Source: DAOUEG01 sp964595455 (GTDB lineage Bacteria > Chloroflexota > Dehalococcoidia > Dehalococcoidales > RBG-16-60-22). From it: 19,514 nt of DNA. The position numbers were made by a program, and so were the translations under genes. The stretch is taken from the NCBI GenBank assembly GCA_964595455.1, contig CAZQQL010000061.1, forward strand, positions 1-19,514, written 5' to 3'. This document shows, in pieces, positions 10,001 to 15,481 of the stretch. Position 1 is the first letter of the stretch. Every line of letters starts with the position of its first letter. The notes beneath the pieces are model-generated. The model made no database searches and had not been told where the DNA came from. It saw only the letters and a program-made list of their open reading frames with translations.

Positions 10001-13000
10001 GATAGTGCCGGTAACGTCTACGTCACCGGCCGGAGTACTGGCGGCGAACCGGGTGATCCGCGGTACGACACCGGTTTCCTCACCGTGAAGTACAACGCCG
10101 ATGGTGAACAACAGTGGGCGGCGCCGTTTGAAGGACCCCTCCATGACGATACCGGCCGCCATATTGCCGTGGATAGTACCGGTAACGTCTATGTGTCCGG
10201 CGAATGCGCCACAGGAGGAGACGGAGAGCTGGTCATCAACGGCATTTGTACCATCAAATACAATGCGGTTGGAAACGCGTTATGGCCGCAGCCGGCAGTC
10301 TACGAAAACGAGAGCGGCTCCTGGTTGTACGACTCTTGCGCCGGCGGACTCGCGCTTGACGATGACGGCAATCCCTACATAACCGGTACCTCGTACGACG
10401 CAGACTATAATGCTGATTTCATCACCATCAAGTACAGTGCCGCTGACGGTTCGGAAGTCTGGAGTATTGGCTACGGTGATGAGACAAGCCCCTATGATTT
10501 TGCCACCGGTATCGTCGTCGGTGACGATAACGCAATCTATATTGTCGGCGTCAGTAACTACACCCGGGACCTCCATTCCACGACCATCAGGTATGTCCAG
10601 GGCGGCGGCGGGACCATCGTCCTGGAATGGGAGGAAACAATCGATCCCGTTAACGTCCCTGCCGGCGGGTCTGACGACATTGATACCCCCGTCAGCATCA
10701 TGGGAGACCTCCAGGGCGTGACCGGCAAGTTGTATCACGTTGCTGAGCTGTACAACACCGACGGGCATCTCATCGCTGCGAGCGACATCGGTACCTTCTA
10801 CATCGTCGCTACCGGGCTTGCCCTCACCCTGGAAACGGACAAAGAATTCTATCGCCCCGGGGAAACGGTCCTGGTTACCGGTCAACTGCTGAACATGGCC
10901 TCCGCTCCTGACAGCGGCACCCTGACCGTGTCCATGGACGGAGCACCGATCTATACGGTACCGTTCAGCCTGCAACCCGGCGAATCCCTCGGCTTCTCCG
11001 CCAGCGCCGCCGCCGGAAATGCCGATTTCCTCCTCGAAGGTACAGCCGGGGTCGCGGCCGTATCGGATATCATCGAGGTGCGTCCCTACAATGTCAGTAT
11101 CGAAATCATGGCGCCGGACGTGGTCGGCCTCGATCCCTTCAACGTCGTCCTCGGCATTGTCAATAACTCCCAGGAAACCTATGATGCCGTTCACGTGTCC
11201 CTGGACGGCGTTACCTCGTGGGACATCTCCCTCCCGGCTGGTGAGACCGTGCTGCTGGATGCGGAAGTACAGATAGCCGCTTCGACCGCTCTCCGCGCGC
11301 AACTCACCGGCGATGTCATTATGACGGCTGAACAACCGGTGATCATGGGACAGTCCGCTGTTTTGACGGTGACGCCGGATGGCAGCTACCCCGCCGGCAC
11401 AGTGGTAATCCCATTCACCCTTGATAACACAGGACTGGTGGATGTCTTTGCCGAAACCGTCTTCAGCATCGATGGGCAGTCAGAAAACGTCACCTCCTTT
11501 GCCGCGGCGGGCACCGCGGTGATGGATAACGTCTCGTTCCATCTCCTGCCGGGTACCTACACCCTGGAATACCAGTCCGGCTACGGTTCCGGGAGCAAAG
11601 AGATCATTGTCACCGGCGGGCCGGAGTTCGAGGTTACCGATTACCCGGATGATCTCGATCTCATCGTCGGCGATCCCACCTGGAACTTCACCGTGAAGAA
11701 CGTCGGCGGCGCCGGCGGCTTTGTGGAATTCTATCTCAAGATGCCTGACTGGGAGAGCACACGGTCCGCCTGGCTGGAGGCCGGAGATGAAGTTGTTTTC
11801 ACTTTTATCTTCAACATTCCGGACGACCTGGAAGAAGGTGACTACAATGCCTGGTTCGAGATAAACGGCGAACGTTACGCCTTTACCTTTCACGTGACCG
11901 GGCCGAAACTGGCGGTCGTTCCTTCTCTCGATAAAGACTTCTACGAGACGGGAGATACGGCAACGCTGACACTGCAAATTGAAAACGTCAGCGATTTCGA
12001 CCTGGAACTGTTTGCTAGTGTCATCCTCGGACACCATGAAGAAGTGATCGCCTTCTCCCTGGACGCTCATACCAGCACGACGCAGCAGTTCGATGTCCCG
12101 GTTGCTTTCGACCAGGGCAAGCTGTTCTACGGCATCTACCAGGCATCCGGCCGTGCGTTGCACCTGAACGCTCTCTATCTCCACGAGCGGGGGCCGCTGG
12201 TTCTGTACACCGATGCCCAGGTCTATGACATCGGCGATACGGTGGCCATTACTATGGAAACGCTCCAGGCCGGTACTGTTACTATCACCGCTCCTGGTTA
12301 CTCGGAGGATATCCCCCTCGCGATCGGGACGACCACCAGGACGTTTACCCTGCCCGACCTGGTATCGGGAACGTACTATATCGATTACATCTTCGAGGGA
12401 GACACCGGCAGGTATCCCTTCGATGTCCGGGGCTATTCGGGACGCATCGTGAGTTTCAACCTCGATAAGAGTATCTACCACAACGGCGATACAATGATCG
12501 TTACCGCCGTAGCCGATGTCCGGCTGCCGTCCGGAGCGACCATGTTCTGCTCTGTTATCGATGAACGGGGCATGACAATCGGAGAATTCAGCGTCTCGCC
12601 GTCTCTGGACAGCGGACAAAACACTATCACCGCCGCTACCGTCTTCAACGGGACCGTCGCCGGGTTGTACTCGGTACAGTGCCGTCTTTACGCGGACCTT
12701 GCCGGTCAAAGCCTGTTCCTTGCCTCGGCGGCGCAGTACTTCGATGCCGGTGGAACCAACACCGCCCCGGTAACCAGCGCCGGGATACCTTACTCCGCCA
12801 CGGAAGGGTCCGTGGTCCTCTTCAATGCCGACGCCTTCGACAGCAACAACGATTCGCTGCTCTATCGCTGGGACTTCGATGGCGATGGGACTTACGATAC
12901 AGACTGGTCGTCTGACAGCGCTGCCTCTTATACCTGGCCGGACGACTGGAGAGGCACGGCGGTGGTTGCTGTTGACGACGGAGAGGATATATCAACAGAC

Positions 13001-14104
13001 AGCGTTGAGGTAGACATCGAGAACATGCCCCCGGTGGTAAGCCTCAGCGCATCGCCGGTCAATGTCGCCGCCGGTCAACCGGTAGATTTCAGCGGCAGTT
13101 TCGATGATAGCGGTGTGCTGGATACTCATACCATCGTATGGGACTTCGGAGATGGCACGACGGCCGTCGGCGCCCTGGCTGTCAGTCACAGTTATGCTTC
13201 CGGCGGCGCCTATAGCGCTTCCCTCATTATCACCGATGATGATGGCGGAATTGGTACTGATACCCTGACTATCACCGTCACCGGCTCATCCGGCGGAGCT
13301 TCGGGCGGCGGTTACGTACCCCCGCCTGACGACGGTAGCGGTGGTTCTGATGATGGAAACGGTGAAGGGACGATAGAACAAACCCCGCCGCCGGCTGCTT
13401 TCACGATTGGGAGCATCGGTATCACCACCGGGACTATCTACGTCGGCGATATGCTGACCGTAGAGATTGTCCTCTCCAACAGCGGAGGGACAAGCGGAAC
13501 ATTTCCGCTTGAATTGGAAATCGATGGGATTACTATCGAGACCCGTCAGGTAACGCTTGGCGCCGGGGAGACGCGGATTATCACCTTCACGGCTACAGTC
13601 ATGGTCCCGGGCACACATCTGCTGAGAATCGGCGAATGGTCTACCATGTTCGAGGTGCTGCCATTTGCACAGGTAGTTGTTTCCAGCGGCTTCAGTGTCT
13701 CCGGTCTCTCGATAGCTCCTGCGGCAGCCGGGCAGGGTGAGAAGGTTGGGATAACTGCTAAAGTCACCAATGATGGCAATACCACGGCCACCGGGAGCTT
13801 CATCCTCTACATTAACGGCGTTCAGGAGGAAAGCCGGGACGTCACCCTCGATCCCGGTGACAGTGGCATGGTCGCGTTCGAGGTCAGCCGAAACGTCGCC
13901 GGGACCTACTCCGTGACCCTCGGTTCTGAAAACGGGGAGTTTACTATTCGGCTGGTTGAGACGGAAGTAGTTGGTGAGGTCGCAGGTACCGAAACTGAAG
14001 AAGCGGACGGTTTTGGTATCGGAGCCCTGCTGGCGCTGATCATCGGGGCTCTGTTGGTGATCGCGCTGGTCGTAGCGGTGCTCTATTCACATCGGAGAGA
14101 TTGA
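4082..14104 (+). CDS. Giant membrane-anchored surface protein: MauE-like redox domain, two thioredoxins, Cys-rich CTDC repeats, Ig/CARDB stalk, beta-propeller, PKD, C-terminal anchor
   Basis: The chain is 3340 residues with no interruption; GGAG at 4073-4076 supports the ATG at 4082. Domain order by approximate residue: 1-145, four membrane helices of MauE/DoxX type with Cys111-Gly-Cys113; 156-180, a fifth helix; 200-300, thioredoxin 1 (Cys219-Ser-Tyr-Cys222, cis-Pro263); 330-425, thioredoxin 2 (Cys345-His-Tyr-Cys348, Pro389); 440-710, 36 cysteines, the last part being three CTDC repeats (622-709); 731-935, a class I amidotransferase/ThuA-like fold with no catalytic Cys in the expected elbow; 936-1732 and 2176-2892, Ig/CARDB/MG2-like domains with the recurring 'DKxxYxxGdxv' signature; 1733-2175, a beta-propeller; 2893-3066, two PKD domains (WDFDGDG, WDFGDGT); 3068-3108, a Gly/Pro/Asp linker; 3109-3290, two more CARDB-like domains; about 3312-3336, a membrane helix followed by SHRRD. 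With the N-terminus inside, five helices put both thioredoxins and Cys111/113 outside, and the last helix returns the tail to the cytoplasm. Probable role: surface adhesion or sensing with built-in thiol-disulfide exchange. This is inference. Confidence 0.85.
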   Translation: MNTNVFKRYLAGSLVPFFARILLGGIFIVAAVFKLPHQTEFIQIVQGYALLPYSLAELYAVLLPWTELLLGLALLLGFFPRISASLLSLITLSFLIANSYALQGAGGAGLCGCFGELIPLTHIQSLIMDIVMLLMVMPILMAQTHFFTINTGALTGYSVKACAVLVAAVMLTGLIPSTIVPVAAGRNTLPDEEIAITTNTISEVMTDKPFLIFFHADFCSYCQKQKPVIDELEVLYADRVNFLRAATPDNRDMAEAWKVRTIPTIVLAYSLDTSGECTRFSGLTDIHDLADALDAMLAETCPAPVETSATEPVPANEHGTRLDVFVDVPLAEGTPVFLFFHADYCHYCREQKPVINELEETYGDRIAFVSAESTEYAEDVIEWGVTGFPTMFLISDYSNGSYTFQEFSGLTEKDLLAAGIDYLLENGTLPEGTEQTGYVHHSCSTGKCYENCIVKNFEYPSLGDIEKNMTDLALDCLGAKAGEAFKDAYSAAKQADCAYTCASADTPREWGDCVQCGISETIGQIPGAGCVVDLWGWLGDLLEPHADCLAECAAPSSTWSDNYGHPCRDYQGQKSQCNGDLLEEYGCRDCEWVVTNVYVCDDGCEMTADGAVCKGKCKEEWCDDGDDCTIDWCYKGECKHVRDDKPGCSCPESCDDGNPCTTDYCDENYNCQHTKIPGCCPTSCDDQDQCTQDWCDASGSCRHSRVPGCDHPDDNNDYSTLPGYGTIPIDEDADIAVLNNGFSDATLMALHYIDRSTAIVEPSLLGLQNYDVLVIPSGGLAGLDTSELFRERLWNFVENGGTLISFAQQLGSEFEVLPGGEIEGYGWIEDQSCNGYNAVNLVEYHPIFSGLNTTNPYANVDGFFTRYPLGASALLIRVKNGQPAMLVYEYGEGRVLATTLYMDMSRDLYQSTSYERTMMRDIIAWAETESDIVTYRPVNVELEIPVTNPQPGTAGASVPSFQPGNLIELTIEVENTGTVPADSVTFALYDPSFDRYDVVVAADVPKGTASSVNVTYQTAPDAETGVWTVLYFLYHGTDAINAGYGGEFTLGYDIAAASSFQAYITVTDPDGNIVLDEGKALDIPPGETGTLGASFMVTQSSQWGIWKARYSVLAADGTVLMSSSHPFAVSRCEEIVANWGSQERDINFSVTSDKDAYLEGESGTFTIHFWNHSEAPRTVTVWYSFPHNYWATHDDIYGAPGTTQPGLKQSNLQETVVIPAGAGDTAGYINFDIVVPLVSYDRLWADFYEGDETSHTQLGNASRGIHVARARMWSMLDMDRTLYAPGESVIVTVKTRNDNDVSIDYTADVFLQDPYGTILAVENFSGTADAQSLESRNFTFTLPEDAALGTYIVGFKIYHQGLVIGGNTYSFSVKHLFNARLTLDKNAYAARGTMQVTAAMKNPSTIPWEGDVQLEIPAIGYLAMDHVSLAAGGSRDLVFDDILIPEDISQGTHRIYFRVPAEFYETGKTFFIRPSRLSVLIDNTSLYAGESVSMRIENSGGVDTSAECHIRLAAGMTSGVQGTVNVWTDQPAYLFMPVDLATPGGAYYVAGYCEDLGTGNTVSTSKIIEIIGSELSVFMVNGDAYDAGDTVSVGVENTGVADTGYTCTVDLRNSAGTMMRTEDYSGALAQGETISLPFLLPGQLVSGTYHLNAACTDTTSDKQSSLYQPLVISGLELSLTSVTDREIYVTSDTVTLQSYIGNAGPALTDGSLTLRVWQTVESETGGGSEVSRDWVATYSGRRGELQDYDIARDDAGNIYITGTVLDSTETYTDILTVKYNADGVEQWAAAYDGTGGRNDYATAIAVDNTGNVYVTGSSERLRPGSLTIYQLDIVTVKYNSGGVQQWAEPYDVSGRWDEPADIGVDAAGNVYVAGYAWTGSTNVDDMVTLKYNSGGTLQWDELYNGPRGNGSDQAEAMVVTPEGNVYVTGWSYGISTNTDYVTIMYDTDGGAPQWVARYDGSGGQADEAKAITVDSAGNVYVTGRSTGGEPGDPRYDTGFLTVKYNADGEQQWAAPFEGPLHDDTGRHIAVDSTGNVYVSGECATGGDGELVINGICTIKYNAVGNALWPQPAVYENESGSWLYDSCAGGLALDDDGNPYITGTSYDADYNADFITIKYSAADGSEVWSIGYGDETSPYDFATGIVVGDDNAIYIVGVSNYTRDLHSTTIRYVQGGGGTIVLEWEETIDPVNVPAGGSDDIDTPVSIMGDLQGVTGKLYHVAELYNTDGHLIAASDIGTFYIVATGLALTLETDKEFYRPGETVLVTGQLLNMASAPDSGTLTVSMDGAPIYTVPFSLQPGESLGFSASAAAGNADFLLEGTAGVAAVSDIIEVRPYNVSIEIMAPDVVGLDPFNVVLGIVNNSQETYDAVHVSLDGVTSWDISLPAGETVLLDAEVQIAASTALRAQLTGDVIMTAEQPVIMGQSAVLTVTPDGSYPAGTVVIPFTLDNTGLVDVFAETVFSIDGQSENVTSFAAAGTAVMDNVSFHLLPGTYTLEYQSGYGSGSKEIIVTGGPEFEVTDYPDDLDLIVGDPTWNFTVKNVGGAGGFVEFYLKMPDWESTRSAWLEAGDEVVFTFIFNIPDDLEEGDYNAWFEINGERYAFTFHVTGPKLAVVPSLDKDFYETGDTATLTLQIENVSDFDLELFASVILGHHEEVIAFSLDAHTSTTQQFDVPVAFDQGKLFYGIYQASGRALHLNALYLHERGPLVLYTDAQVYDIGDTVAITMETLQAGTVTITAPGYSEDIPLAIGTTTRTFTLPDLVSGTYYIDYIFEGDTGRYPFDVRGYSGRIVSFNLDKSIYHNGDTMIVTAVADVRLPSGATMFCSVIDERGMTIGEFSVSPSLDSGQNTITAATVFNGTVAGLYSVQCRLYADLAGQSLFLASAAQYFDAGGTNTAPVTSAGIPYSATEGSVVLFNADAFDSNNDSLLYRWDFDGDGTYDTDWSSDSAASYTWPDDWRGTAVVAVDDGEDISTDSVEVDIENMPPVVSLSASPVNVAAGQPVDFSGSFDDSGVLDTHTIVWDFGDGTTAVGALAVSHSYASGGAYSASLIITDDDGGIGTDTLTITVTGSSGGASGGGYVPPPDDGSGGSDDGNGEGTIEQTPPPAAFTIGSIGITTGTIYVGDMLTVEIVLSNSGGTSGTFPLELEIDGITIETRQVTLGAGETRIITFTATVMVPGTHLLRIGEWSTMFEVLPFAQVVVSSGFSVSGLSIAPAAAGQGEKVGITAKVTNDGNTTATGSFILYINGVQEESRDVTLDPGDSGMVAFEVSRNVAGTYSVTLGSENGEFTIRLVETEVVGEVAGTETEEADGFGIGALLALIIGALLVIALVVAVLYSHRRD
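5945..6208 (+). repeat. Three CTDC (Dictyostelium-type) cysteine repeats within the giant protein
   Basis: Residues 622-709 contain three tandem units of about 28-30 residues with the pattern C-D-D-x-x-x-C-T-x-D-[WY]-C-x(3-5)-C-x-H-x(5-7)-C. Cores read CDDGDDCTIDWC, CDDGNPCTTDYC and CDDQDQCTQDWC, each followed by a Cys-x-His and a closing PGC. This matches the repeat first described in slime-mould extracellular matrix proteins and also found in bacterial secreted proteins. The conserved acidic and Cys pattern suggests disulfide-rich, possibly Ca-binding modules. Confidence 0.75.
9278..10590 (+). repeat. Beta-propeller of about eight SBBP-type blades within the giant protein
   Basis: Residues about 1733-2170 contain eight copies of a G-N-[VI]-Y-[VI]-[TASV]-G strand (GNIYITG, GNVYVTG, GNVYVAG, GNVYVTG, GNVYVTG, GNVYVSG, GNPYITG, NAIYIVG). 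They alternate with eight [DG]-x-x-T-[VILM]-[KMR]-Y-[NDSV] strands, most followed by a Q-W-x-x-x-Y motif. This is the signature of the SBBP beta-propeller repeat. Blade length is about 50-65 residues. The array is flanked by a Gly-rich linker on each side (GGGS before, GGGGT after). Confidence 0.8.
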
Positions 14105-14194
14105 TACGGTCGTATCGAGGAGTCGGCATTCTGGAGGACTTGTCGACACTACTATGAGCATAAACGTAAGGATTTCGAGGAAACTGGACGTAAT

Positions 14195-14227
14195 GAAGTC
14201 TCTCTCATCCTGAGAGAGCTTCATTTT
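14195..14227 (+). terminator. Intrinsic terminator of the giant surface-protein gene
   Basis: GAAG-(T)-CTCTCTCA, loop TCC, TGAGAGAG-CTTC forms a 12-bp stem with one bulged T, followed by ATTTTG. It lies 90 bases after the stop codon. A small perfect dyad (GATACG-GT-CGTATC, 14103-14116) overlaps the stop codon itself. The rest of 14105-14322 shows no gene. Confidence 0.7.
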
Positions 14228-14322
14228 GCTGATAAACCAGACAATGCAAAATTGAACTCAGGTCTGATTTGGTAACGGCAGCAAAAGCCACAAGTGGACA
14301 ACGGTCTGACAACTTTTGAAAA

Positions 14323-14399
14323 TGGTGGGCGATTCTGGACTCGAACCAGAGACCCCAGTCTTATCAGGACTGTGCTCTAACCAACTGAGCTAATCGCCC
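14323..14399 (-). tRNA. tRNA-Ile (anticodon GAU)
   Basis: The reverse complement folds into a complete cloverleaf. The acceptor stem is GGGCGAT/ATCGCCC with discriminator A, and CCA is encoded at 14323-14325. The D arm is GCTC...GAGC, the anticodon stem is CAGTC/GACTG with loop CTGATAA (anticodon GAT), the variable loop is 5 bases, and the T arm is TCTGG-TTCGAGT-CCAGA. In many bacteria this tRNA lies in the 16S-23S spacer; here it stands alone, which fits the apparently unlinked 16S gene at the right end. Confidence 0.97.
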
Positions 14400-14419
14400 G
14401 TACGCGAGGGACGTAATTA

Positions 14420-14448
14420 ATTCTAATCAATCACGCCGGAAAATGCAA
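14420..14448 (-). promoter_or_regulatory. Promoter of tRNA-Ile
   Basis: On the minus strand TTGCAT (14448-14443) and TAGAAT (14425-14420) are separated by exactly 17 bases, close to the consensus -35 and -10 boxes. The predicted start near 14413 lies about 14 bases before the mature tRNA 5' end. The -35 box begins 18 bases after the stop codon of the upstream FKBP gene, so read-through from that gene is also possible. Confidence 0.65.
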
Positions 14449-14466
14449 GCTGCTTCGGCGGTTCGG

Positions 14467-15009
14467 CTACGGTGTCGCCGAGCCCGGTGTGATACTCACC
14501 ATCGTTATTTCAAAGATGAGCGTCTTGCCCGCCAACTCGTGGTTGGTATCCACAGCGACATAGTCCGGGGTCACCTCGACCACGGCATAGTAAACCACCT
14601 GGCCCATCGCATTCTGAAGAGGGATTTTGTCACCGACAGACGGAAGTGAGCCGCTGAACTCTTCCCGCTCGAACCTGAGTACCCTGTCATCTCTATGCAG
14701 GCCGTAGGCCTGTTCCGGGGGAATGGTCACGGTCTTGGTCTCGCCTACCTTCATACCCACCACGGCGGCGTCGAACCCGGCGATCATCTGCCCGGCCCCG
14801 ACGGTGAACTCCAGCGGTTCGCGGTCCCGGGAGGAATCGAATTCCGTGCTGTCCTCCAGCGTCCCGGTATAGTCCACCGCGACTTTGTCACCCGCTTTGG
14901 CTCCTTCGCCGGAAGCCTGGGTAGTCGTTGTCGAAGCTCCGTCGCCGCAACCGGTGAGAATGAGGGAGAGGGCGATGACAACAAGTATTACTATGCCCGT
15001 GATTTTCAT
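14467..15009 (-). CDS. FKBP-type peptidyl-prolyl isomerase lipoprotein, SlyD-like
   Basis: Prolyl cis-trans isomerase and likely chaperone acting outside the cytoplasmic membrane. The 180-residue chain begins with MKITG and a hydrophobic segment ending in the lipobox LTGC, with Cys21 as the lipidated residue. A Ser/Thr/Gly-rich tether of about 20 residues follows. The FKBP fold starts at KVAVDYTGTLEDSTEFDSS and continues with PLEFTVG, MIAGFDAAVVGMKVGE and TIPPEQAYG. Between the flap strands is the extra insert typical of SlyD-like proteins (about residues 105-150, ending VDTNHELAGKTL). SlyD itself is normally cytoplasmic; a lipid-anchored version implies folding of secreted proteins. GGAAC sits about 6 bases before the ATG. 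The giant surface protein gene, a plausible client, lies just beyond on the opposite strand. Confidence 0.9.
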   Translation of the reverse strand: MKITGIVILVVIALSLILTGCGDGASTTTTQASGEGAKAGDKVAVDYTGTLEDSTEFDSSRDREPLEFTVGAGQMIAGFDAAVVGMKVGETKTVTIPPEQAYGLHRDDRVLRFEREEFSGSLPSVGDKIPLQNAMGQVVYYAVVEVTPDYVAVDTNHELAGKTLIFEITMVSITPGSATP

Positions 15010-15083
15010 CTTCAGTTCCTTTTGTTCCTGTATCGATATCCCTGGGTTCGTCCCGGCCTCGATACTCCTTGACTTTCCTCACT

Positions 15084-15092
15084 AGTGTAGCA
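15084..15092 (-). promoter_or_regulatory. Extended -10 promoter candidate for the FKBP gene
   Basis: On the minus strand TGC-TACACT (15092-15084) forms an extended -10 element (TG, one base, then 4 of 6 consensus bases). No convincing -35 box lies at the right distance, as expected for extended -10 promoters. The start would fall near 15077, giving a leader of about 68 bases. Confidence 0.35.
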
Positions 15093-15425
15093 TACTCGGC
15101 GCCTGTTCCGCGAAGCCCCCGGGAGACATGTATGTGCGGCGCAGTGCGTATGCAGATGGAACTAGGTATTCCTTTATACATGAAAATGGCCATGAGAAAG
15201 AGAAGAGTCTGTCGTACTCACTGCCCGGCAGGCGCTGCATAGCAGGATATTATTGTCGTTGATGATAACTGAACTACACCTGTCACCGCTAACCGCTTAC
15301 TGGTAAACAACGGAAAAGACTTAGGTGGTGATTCGAATGGAAGCTCCTGGAGCATGCAAGTAAAGTTGAACGTGACTTTATTGTATCTGATGCAGGATCA
15401 AAGCCTTTTAGAGAGGAGCCTGATT
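15093..15425. promoter_or_regulatory. Divergent intergenic region and leader of the Thr-rich surface gene
   Basis: About 330 bases without a convincing gene. On the plus side it holds a perfect GCTCC-T-GGAGC dyad at 15343-15353. It also holds a 9-bp hairpin with one bulge at 15357-15383 (CAA-g-TAAAGT, loop TGAACGTG, ACTTTATTG). The nearest -35/-10 pair for the downstream gene (TTGTCG at 15253, TACACC at 15275, spacer 16) is poor, so I do not assign a promoter. No known riboswitch core was recognised. Confidence 0.35.
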
Positions 15426-15452
15426 ATGGACAAAAAAGGAAAAAGGCGATAA
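15426..15452 (+). CDS. Possible leader peptide of 8 residues upstream of the Thr-rich protein gene
   Basis: ATG at 15426 opens MDKKGKRR followed by TAA at 15450-15452. A good ribosome site (GAGAGGAG, 15411-15418) lies 7 bases upstream. The stop is 29 bases before the ATG of the large secreted protein and in a different frame. Five of eight residues are Lys or Arg. It may be a translated uORF, a decayed gene start, or chance in an A-rich leader. Confidence 0.3.
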   Translation: MDKKGKRR

Positions 15453-15481
15453 CGGAAACGAAAAACAAACAAGAGGAAAAC

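Noticed and set aside
10280..11335. Minus-strand frame of 351 codons inside the giant gene
   Set aside because: Same reasoning; it lies opposite the propeller end and stalk domains and has no family features.
11480..12709. Minus-strand frame of 409 codons inside the giant gene
   Set aside because: No recognisable domain and no ribosome site; the plus-strand frame encodes clear Ig-like domains throughout.
4082..14104. Giant gene as an artefact of fused neighbouring genes
   Set aside because: The frame is open for over 10 kb with consistent secreted-protein domains and no internal stop or strong internal ribosome site at domain borders that I could see; only read mapping could fully exclude a misassembly.
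15180..15242. Small frame of 20 codons (MKMAMRKRR...) in the intergenic region
   Set aside because: No convincing ribosome site or promoter, and no recognisable peptide family; probably chance.
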